Source of the DNA: an uncultured Oscillospiraceae bacterium
GTDB lineage: Bacteria; Bacillota; Clostridia; Oscillospirales; Acutalibacteraceae
Direction of reading: 5' to 3'
Length of the DNA: 5,089 bases
Assembly: GCA_900552925.1 (NCBI GenBank)
Contig: USBH01000132.1
Coordinates: 1 to 5,089 of the forward strand
Shown here: in pieces, positions 1-3,323 of the stretch
Position numbering within the stretch: position 1 is the stretch's first letter
How the letters are laid out: each line of letters begins with the position of its first letter
Position numbers and translations under genes: made by a program
The notes under the pieces: generated by a model
Told to the model about the DNA's origin: nothing
The model's database searches: none
The model's input: only the letters and a program-made list of their open reading frames with translations

Positions 1-27
1 GGGCTCGGAGATGTGTATAAGAGACAG
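1..27. other. Nextera transposase adapter remnant (not genomic)
   Basis: Bases 9-27 read AGATGTGTATAAGAGACAG, the 19-base Tn5 mosaic end used in Nextera libraries. The eight bases before it (GGGCTCGG) match the tail of the read-2 side adapter. Together the 27 bases are the 3' part of that adapter, left untrimmed at a contig end. Read in frame from a GTG at 13 they encode MYKRQ, a known false N-terminus in predicted proteins from such contigs. The six bases after it (GTCTCG) equal the first six bases of the same adapter, so the exact genomic junction could lie a few bases further in, though the reading frame is already sensible from 28. Confidence 0.97.
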
Positions 28-879
28 GTCTCGGAGGGCATGGGCGGCTTCGGGCAGGTCATCATTCTTTTGGCGGGCGGGCTGTTCGCGTTTCAGGGAA
101 CCATCCTGATCGGCGAAGCCGTGACGCTCCTGCAGCTGATGAACTATCTCGCGGGCCCGGTGGCGACCATGGTTTCTCTGATCAACGAGCGCGTGGCCAA
201 CAAGCCCGTCTATGAGAAATTCCAGAATCCGGATCAGGGCCAAACGGAAAAGGCGTCCGACGACCGCGGAAACGGTTCGGATAACTGCATCGTGCTTCGC
301 GATCTGGCTCTGTCCTATGGAGACAGAGCGCTATTCGAGAATCTGAACCTGTGCTTTGAAAAGGGAAAGTCGTACCTCATCACCGGAACGAGCGGGTGCG
401 GAAAATCCTCTTTATTGAAGATGGTCGCCGGGGAGATGGCGCCCAGCGCGGGAGAGATCTCGGTCTTCGGCTCCCGGCCCGAATCCTACCCGCTTGTGTC
501 CTACGTGTCGCAGGATACATACATTTTTGAAGATACGGTTCGGGACAATATCACGCTCGGAAAAGAAAAAAGCAAGGCGGAAATAGACGCGCTGATCGAC
601 TTCCTGCAGCTGAATCTGAATTGCGATGAAAAGATCGATTCCTCCAGAGAAATATCGGGCGGCGAGAAGAAACGGATAGGGCTTGCCAGAGCCTTTGTGA
701 CGACAAACGAAGTGATGCTGCTGGATGAGATCACAAACGGGCTGAACCATGCGCTCGCGATGGAGATCACGAAAAAGATACTCGCCCTCCACAAGACGGT
801 CCTGTTCGTGTCGCACGATGTGTCGGACGATTTCAGAAACCTGTTTGACGGCATCATCGATTTGAGCGGGGAAGCGTAA
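28..879 (+). CDS. ABC exporter, fused permease/ATP-binding protein, 5'-truncated
   Basis: This is the C-terminal 283 residues of an ABC transporter half-molecule; the beginning is lost at the contig end. Residues are numbered from the false start at 13, so real sequence begins at V6. Residues 14-35 form a hydrophobic segment fitting the last membrane helix of an exporter permease domain, followed by the usual amphipathic link. The ATPase domain has an A-loop tyrosine (Y102), Walker A GTSGCGKS at 125-132, Q-loop Q167, signature ISGGEKKR at 214-221, Walker B VMLLDE at 234-239 and the switch histidine H268. The signature has E in place of the common Q, and the D-loop reads TNGLN instead of the usual TSALD. 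Exporters of this layout are about 550-600 residues, so roughly half is missing. They act as membrane dimers that drive export of peptides, lipids or drugs; the substrate cannot be read here. Codons such as AGA, ATA, AAA and GAA are commoner than in the two genes downstream, which may mean foreign origin. Confidence 0.9.
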   Translation, partial: VSEGMGGFGQVIILLAGGLFAFQGTILIGEAVTLLQLMNYLAGPVATMVSLINERVANKPVYEKFQNPDQGQTEKASDDRGNGSDNCIVLRDLALSYGDRALFENLNLCFEKGKSYLITGTSGCGKSSLLKMVAGEMAPSAGEISVFGSRPESYPLVSYVSQDTYIFEDTVRDNITLGKEKSKAEIDALIDFLQLNLNCDEKIDSSREISGGEKKRIGLARAFVTTNEVMLLDEITNGLNHALAMEITKKILALHKTVLFVSHDVSDDFRNLFDGIIDLSGEA

Positions 880-924
880 GCGGTGTGTTTCCACGCAGCT
901 GTAATCGCCTAATCGGTCCGTGTC

Positions 925-964
925 AAAAAACCAAGCCCCGGAAACGCGGGGCTTGAATTCTTTT
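925..964. terminator. Intrinsic terminator, probably bidirectional
   Basis: An 8-bp perfect stem, AAGCCCCG (933-940) with CGGGGCTT (947-954), closes a six-base loop. On the plus strand it sits 53 bases after the exporter stop and is followed by a modest T-rich tail ending TTCTTTT (958-964). On the minus strand the same stem is followed, after two G, by six T (the A run at 925-930), which is the better tail. It therefore fits the end of the exporter transcript and also the end of any leftward transcript from the region to its right. Confidence 0.85.
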
Positions 965-1261
965 CAGGCTATAAAAATAGGGAAATTGATTTATGGGCGC
1001 GGAAAAACGAGTCCGGGCTCATGGAGACGCGTTAGACTTCATCTTATAGAACAAAGAGCCGGGCATTGCACTTCGCGGATTTCCAGTTTTTCAGGAACAA
1101 AAGTCTGATCAAAACCCTCTAGGCACCAGTCTGCAGCTGAAATGAATTTCAGTCGAATCGGTTGAGCAGCTCTGCATTTCGCATTGGACTCACGCCTCTT
1201 TGAACTTTGTTATGGTTTCCGAAGGTAAAACCCGCAAACCGATTTTCATTTCCACTATCTT
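925..1261 (-). ncRNA. Candidate short minus-strand transcript
   Basis: This is an inference from boundaries, not from a recognised RNA family. A promoter pair with ideal spacing on the minus strand (1268-1296) would start RNA near 1261, and the 933-954 hairpin with its six-T tail would stop it near 925, giving about 335 nt. Inside are a 16-base inverted repeat at 1137-1152 and two very short reading frames (19 and 11 codons). I compared it by eye with tmRNA, RNase P RNA, T-box and the common riboswitches and saw no diagnostic motif. It could be a small RNA, a leader-peptide transcript or chance juxtaposition. Confidence 0.25.
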
Positions 1262-1267
1262 ATAAAA

Positions 1268-1296
1268 ATTGTATTATATAATTCAGTATTAGTCAA
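1268..1296 (-). promoter_or_regulatory. Sigma-A-type promoter, leftward
   Basis: Read on the minus strand, TTGACT (1291-1296) and TACAAT (1268-1273) are separated by exactly 17 bases. Each hexamer is one base from consensus. Transcription would begin near 1261 and run left. The surroundings are AT-rich, which raises the odds of a chance match. The -35 box lies in the centre of a perfect inverted repeat, which argues the other way. Confidence 0.5.
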
Positions 1297-1300
1297 TACT
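1285..1300. repeat. Inverted repeat over the leftward -35 box, possible operator
   Basis: AGTATT (1285-1290) and AATACT (1295-1300) are perfect inverted arms around AGTC. On the minus strand the element reads AGTATTGACTAATACT and contains the whole -35 hexamer TTGACT. A 16-base dyad placed there is the size and position expected for a dimeric repressor site, but I do not recognise the regulator. Confidence 0.4.
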
Positions 1301-1303
1301 TTT

Positions 1304-1350
1304 AGACAAGGTTTTCATATTGTCTTGAGATCGATGCTTGTCGGTCTCAA
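1304..1350. repeat. Two adjacent inverted repeats upstream of tRNA unit
   Basis: AGACAA (1304-1309) pairs with TTGTCT (1320-1325) around ten bases. Directly abutting it, TTGAGATCG (1325-1333) pairs with CGGTCTCAA (1342-1350), nine pairs with one G-U, around an eight-base loop. The two share the T at 1325, so they would compete as RNA. Neither is followed by a T run, so they are not terminators. Together with the dyad at 1285-1300 they make three inverted repeats in 66 bases, upstream of the leftward promoter and about 80 bases before the tRNA promoter. Confidence 0.45.
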
Positions 1351-1427
1351 AAGCAAGGAATTTTACTGCGATAAATGCTGCCGAAAATTTGGAAAAAATA
1401 AAAAACAAAATTTTTTTGAAAAAGGTA

Positions 1428-1456
1428 TTGCATTTTTCGACGAGATGTTATATAAT
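1428..1456 (+). promoter_or_regulatory. Promoter of the tRNA-Val gene
   Basis: TTGCAT (1428-1433) and TATAAT (1451-1456) are separated by 17 bases, with A and T tracts just upstream (1391-1420) that resemble an UP element. RNA would start near 1463, leaving about a dozen bases of 5' leader before the mature tRNA. Confidence 0.88.
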
Positions 1457-1475
1457 ACACAGGCAACAGAAAATT

Positions 1476-1552
1476 GGGCGCTTAGCTCAGCTGGCTAGAG
1501 CACCTGCTTGACGTGCAGGGGGTCAGCGGTTCAAGTCCGTTAGCGCCCACCA
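1476..1552 (+). tRNA. tRNA-Val (anticodon GAC)
   Basis: A complete 77-base tRNA. The acceptor arms GGGCGCT (1476-1482) and AGCGCCC (1542-1548) pair perfectly and are followed by discriminator A1549 and an encoded CCA (1550-1552). The D arm uses GCTC/GAGC. The anticodon stem CCTGC/GCAGG encloses the loop TTGACGT, with GAC at 1510-1512, which reads valine codons GUC and GUU. The T arm has loop TTCAAGT and a 5-bp stem with one G-U. GUC is frequent in the downstream glycosyltransferase and purL genes. It is a single-gene unit with its own promoter and terminator. Confidence 0.97.
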
Positions 1553-1557
1553 AATGC

Positions 1558-1597
1558 AAACGTAAGGCTATCCGAGATCGGGTGGCCTTATGTTTTT
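1558..1597 (+). terminator. Terminator of the tRNA-Val unit
   Basis: AAACGTAAGGC (1558-1568) pairs with GCCTTATGTTT (1585-1595). The stem continues inward through a T-G wobble and ATCCG/CGGGT to an AGAT tetraloop (1575-1578). That makes about 17 pairs with a few G-U, followed by and partly overlapping a five-T run (1593-1597). It starts six bases after the tRNA CCA end. Confidence 0.9.
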
Positions 1598-1679
1598 ATA
1601 TCGTGATTGCACAGGCGGGAACATTTCTGAAGGATGCGTTTCGTTTTCTTACAAAACTCATAAGAATCTGCTTTTCCTA

Positions 1680-1708
1680 TTGTTTCTTTGGTCGGGTTGC
1701 CGTATAAT
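1680..1708 (+). promoter_or_regulatory. Promoter of the glycosyltransferase gene
   Basis: TTGTTT (1680-1685) and a consensus TATAAT (1703-1708) stand 17 bases apart. Transcription would begin near 1715 and leave a leader of about 120 bases. The position rules out longer upstream starts for the downstream gene (in-frame TTG at 1688), because they would lie inside the promoter. Confidence 0.85.
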
Positions 1709-1746
1709 GTGATCTGTAAACAGAATGTGAACAAGAAATACTCTGC

Positions 1747-1807
1747 GCACTTTTCGTGCTTTTTGAAAAAGGAAATCCAAATCCATGGTTCGGCGGCGGG
1801 CTGCCGA
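1747..1807 (+). other. Small hairpins in the glycosyltransferase mRNA leader
   Basis: GCAC/GTGC (1747-1750, 1756-1759) is a 4-bp stem with loop TTTTC followed by five T, which then pair with AAAAAG (1766-1771). It resembles a terminator but is too short to trust. TCGGC/GCCGA (1790-1794, 1803-1807) is a 5-bp GC-rich stem ending ten bases before the ribosome site. Either may tune expression; no known riboswitch is evident. Confidence 0.35.
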
Positions 1808-1817
1808 CAAAGCATAA

Positions 1818-1822
1818 AGGAG
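1818..1822 (+). promoter_or_regulatory. Ribosome binding site deciding the glycosyltransferase start
   Basis: AGGAG lies directly against a first in-frame ATG at 1823 (no spacer) and 12 bases before a second in-frame ATG at 1835. A zero spacer is not usable, so 1835 is preferred although 12 bases is slightly long. The alternative adds only four residues (MTSV). Confidence 0.75.
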
Positions 1823-1834
1823 ATGACGTCGGTC

Positions 1835-3097
1835 ATGAAAACGCTTTCCTACATCAATTTCATCATTTCCATCCTGTTCATGGCGTGCTATGCGTACCAG
1901 GCGGTTTATCTGGCTGTTTCCCTGTTCCGCCGGCAGAAGGTGTTCGCGGCGAAGAAGAACCACCGCTACGCCGTGCTGATCGCGGCCCGCAATGAGGAGG
2001 CCGTCATCGCGCAGCTGATCGAGAGCGTGCGCGGGCAGACGTACCCCTCGGAGCTTGTGGACATCTTCGTCGTGGCGGACAACTGCACGGACCGTACCGC
2101 GGCGGTCGCGCGGGCGGCGGGCGCCGTCGTGTTCGAGCGGCAGGACCAGTACGCCGTCGGCAAGGGCTACGCGCTGAAGTTCCTGCTGAACGCCATCTTT
2201 GAGCAGTACGGCGAGCATACCTTTGAGGGCTTCTTTGTATTCGACGCGGACAACATCCTCGACGAGCACTTCATCGAGGAGATGAACAAGGTCTTTGATT
2301 CGGGCTACGAGGTCGTCACGAGCTACCGCAACTCGAAGAACTTCGGCGACAACTGGATCAGCGCGGGCTACTCGCTGTTTTTCCTGCGCGAGGCCACGCA
2401 GCTCAACCGGCCGCGCATGATGCTCGGCACGAGCAGCTGCGTTTCGGGCACGGGCTTCCTGTTCAGTGCGCGCATCGCCCGCCAGAACGGCGGCTGGAAG
2501 CACTTTTTGCTGACCGAGGATTTCGAGTTCACCGTCGACTGCATCCTGCACAACACGCCGGTCGGCTACTGCGAAAGCGCCGTGATCTACGACGAGCAGC
2601 CGACGAAGCTCGGCCAGTCGCTGATGCAGCGCGCGCGCTGGATCAAGGGCTATCTGCAGGTTTTCAGCCGCTACGGCTTCCGGATGTTCAAAAAGATGCT
2701 TGTCGACGGCAGCTTTTCCTGCTTTGACATGATCATGAACAATATCCCGTGCCTCGTCCTGACCTGCGCGACGCTGATCTTCAACGCGATCATGGCGGTG
2801 GCCGGCATCGTGACGCGCACGCCCGATATGAACATCTGCATCCTCTCGGTCGTGACCGGGTTGCTCGGCTCCATGATGACGCTCTGGTTCGTCGGCGGCG
2901 TCACCTGCATCACCCAGCGCAAGAACATCCACGCTTCGGCGAAGATGAAGGTCGTCGGCGTGCTCGCGTTCCCGCTGTTCGTCTTTACCTATGCGATATC
3001 GATGCTTTACGCGGTGTTTACAAACATCGAGTGGAAGCCGATCAAGCACACGGTGGCGCTCAGCGCGGAGGAGATTCGGAACCTGCGGAAAAAATAG
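1835..3097 (+). CDS. Membrane-bound family 2 glycosyltransferase (BcsA/IcaA-like fold)
   Basis: A 420-residue inner-membrane glycosyltransferase. After an N-terminal membrane helix (residues 4-31) comes a cytoplasmic GT-A domain with the motifs of processive-type family 2 enzymes: IAARNEE 49-55, VADNCTD 80-86 (nucleotide-binding D82), the metal-binding FDADN with DAD at 137-139, the catalytic-base motif TED at 227-229, and QRARW at 265-269. Three more membrane helices follow, about 299-327, 333-358 and 372-396. Family members move a sugar from a nucleotide-sugar to a growing chain or lipid and may pass the product through the membrane. The TED and QxxRW pair favours polysaccharide synthesis of the poly-GlcNAc or cellulose synthase type, but substrate and product cannot be read. 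There is no PilZ domain and no partner gene (deacetylase, hydrolase, export protein) beside it. The gene stands alone with its own promoter and terminator. Codons are strongly GC-ending, like purL. Confidence 0.93.
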   Translation: MKTLSYINFIISILFMACYAYQAVYLAVSLFRRQKVFAAKKNHRYAVLIAARNEEAVIAQLIESVRGQTYPSELVDIFVVADNCTDRTAAVARAAGAVVFERQDQYAVGKGYALKFLLNAIFEQYGEHTFEGFFVFDADNILDEHFIEEMNKVFDSGYEVVTSYRNSKNFGDNWISAGYSLFFLREATQLNRPRMMLGTSSCVSGTGFLFSARIARQNGGWKHFLLTEDFEFTVDCILHNTPVGYCESAVIYDEQPTKLGQSLMQRARWIKGYLQVFSRYGFRMFKKMLVDGSFSCFDMIMNNIPCLVLTCATLIFNAIMAVAGIVTRTPDMNICILSVVTGLLGSMMTLWFVGGVTCITQRKNIHASAKMKVVGVLAFPLFVFTYAISMLYAVFTNIEWKPIKHTVALSAEEIRNLRKK

Positions 3098-3112
3098 CAC
3101 AAAATTGCCCCG

Positions 3113-3131
3113 AAAAGGCATGGCCTTTTTT
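3113..3131 (+). terminator. Short terminator after the glycosyltransferase gene
   Basis: AAAAGGC (3113-3119) pairs with GCCTTTT (3123-3129) around ATG, in a T run reaching 3131. It starts 15 bases after the stop codon. Four of the seven pairs are A-U and the loop is tight, so it is probably leaky. A much larger hairpin with six T follows at 3155-3208 and could catch read-through. Confidence 0.6.
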
Positions 3132-3143
3132 AAAAATCCATAT

Positions 3144-3172
3144 TTGATTCTATACGGCGCCTGTGATAAAAT
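3144..3172 (+). promoter_or_regulatory. Promoter of purL, extended -10
   Basis: TTGATT (3144-3149) and TAAAAT (3167-3172) are separated by 17 bases, and TG at 3164-3165 gives an extended -10 (TGATAAAAT). Transcription would begin near 3179, leaving a leader of about 145 nt before the purL start. The -10 lies within the left arm of the inverted repeat at 3155-3201 and the expected start falls in its loop. I do not see the PurR box (CCGAA-type arms) known from Bacillus. Confidence 0.75.
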
Positions 3173-3208
3173 AAAGACAGATTATTTTGTCACAGACGCC
3201 GCTTTTTT
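3155..3208 (+). terminator. 19-pair hairpin plus six T, overlapping the purL promoter
   Basis: The arm 3155-3173 pairs with 3183-3201 across a nine-base loop (3174-3182). Seventeen pairs are Watson-Crick, one is a T-G wobble (3167-3189) and one is a C-A mismatch (3160-3196). After one C come six T (3203-3208), which is terminator form for RNA arriving from the left. RNA starting at the embedded purL promoter lacks the left arm and would not be stopped. As DNA, the inner arms TGTGA and TCACA are separated by 25 bases and might instead bind a regulator. Confidence 0.6.
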
Positions 3209-3297
3209 GCGGAATCGGCCATGCGGTTGAAGGCCGGTTTCGCGGGCGGGGCGTGACGTTCACGGCCACAGGACCGCAGGCTGTGCAAGGCCTGCGG
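3199..3297 (+). promoter_or_regulatory. Structured 5' leader of purL
   Basis: The predicted purL leader can form a row of stems: CCGC/GCGG (3199-3202, 3209-3212, T6 loop); 3213-3220 with 3232-3239 (8 pairs, one G-U); CGTGA/TCACG (3252-3256, 3260-3264); and CCGCAGGC/GCCTGCGG (3274-3281, 3290-3297, perfect 8 bp). A competing stem CACAG/CTGTG (3267-3271, 3281-3285), extendable by GGCC (3264-3267) with GGCC (3289-3292), cannot coexist with the last one. No T run follows, so any control would act on translation or stability. I do not recognise the purine, PRPP/ppGpp (ykkC) or ZTP (pfl) riboswitch consensus. Confidence 0.4.
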
Positions 3298-3310
3298 AAT
3301 TTCAGCAAAG

Positions 3311-3316
3311 AAAGGA
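3311..3316 (+). promoter_or_regulatory. Ribosome binding site of purL
   Basis: AAAGGA ends seven bases before the ATG at 3324, a normal spacing, and fixes the start. The GGAATTT that overlaps it (3314-3320) also occurs at 3296-3302 at the end of the last leader stem, a short direct repeat. Confidence 0.85.
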
Positions 3317-3323
3317 ATTTACT

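Larger units (their letters stand above)
955..1427. other. Gene-free stretch between exporter and tRNA
   Basis: About 470 bases without a convincing protein gene on either strand. The left part (to about 1250) has mixed composition. The right part is clearly AT-rich, ending in A and T runs at 1391-1420 just before the tRNA promoter. It contains a 16-base inverted repeat CTGAAATGAATTTCAG (1137-1152), a minus-strand promoter-like pair (1268-1296) and three further inverted repeats (1285-1350). Only tiny minus-strand reading frames follow that promoter: 19 codons from 1249 (MKIGLRVLPSETITKFKEA) and 11 codons from 1184 (MRNAELLNRFD), both with weak ribosome sites. It may hold a small RNA, a leader peptide or the remains of a decayed gene. 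Confidence 0.7.

Noticed and set aside
13..27. GTG start of the exporter reading frame, giving MYKRQ
   Set aside because: These bases are Nextera mosaic end, so the codons are artificial. The true coding sequence is open at its 5' end from base 28.
920..1108. 62-residue plus-strand reading frame
   Set aside because: It starts with a GTG inside the terminator region, runs straight through the hairpin, has no ribosome site and resembles no known protein.
1137..1152. Inverted repeat CTGAAATGAATTTCAG as a transposon end or recombination site
   Set aside because: It is a single copy in the window, with no transposase, no target duplication and no partner repeat. It is kept only as a structural note.
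1334..1498. 54-residue plus-strand frame with a zinc-knuckle-like CDKCC stretch
   Set aside because: It overlaps the tRNA promoter and ends inside the tRNA gene. No ribosome site precedes it, and the cysteines are too few for a real zinc site.
1688..1834. N-terminal extension of the glycosyltransferase by 49 residues from a TTG
   Set aside because: The extension would begin between the -35 and -10 boxes of the gene's own promoter, and no ribosome site precedes it.
1658..3121. 487-residue minus-strand reading frame opposite the glycosyltransferase
   Set aside because: It is rich in Arg, Ala, Asp and His, shows no family motif, and is the expected shadow of strong GC bias at third codon positions of the plus-strand gene.
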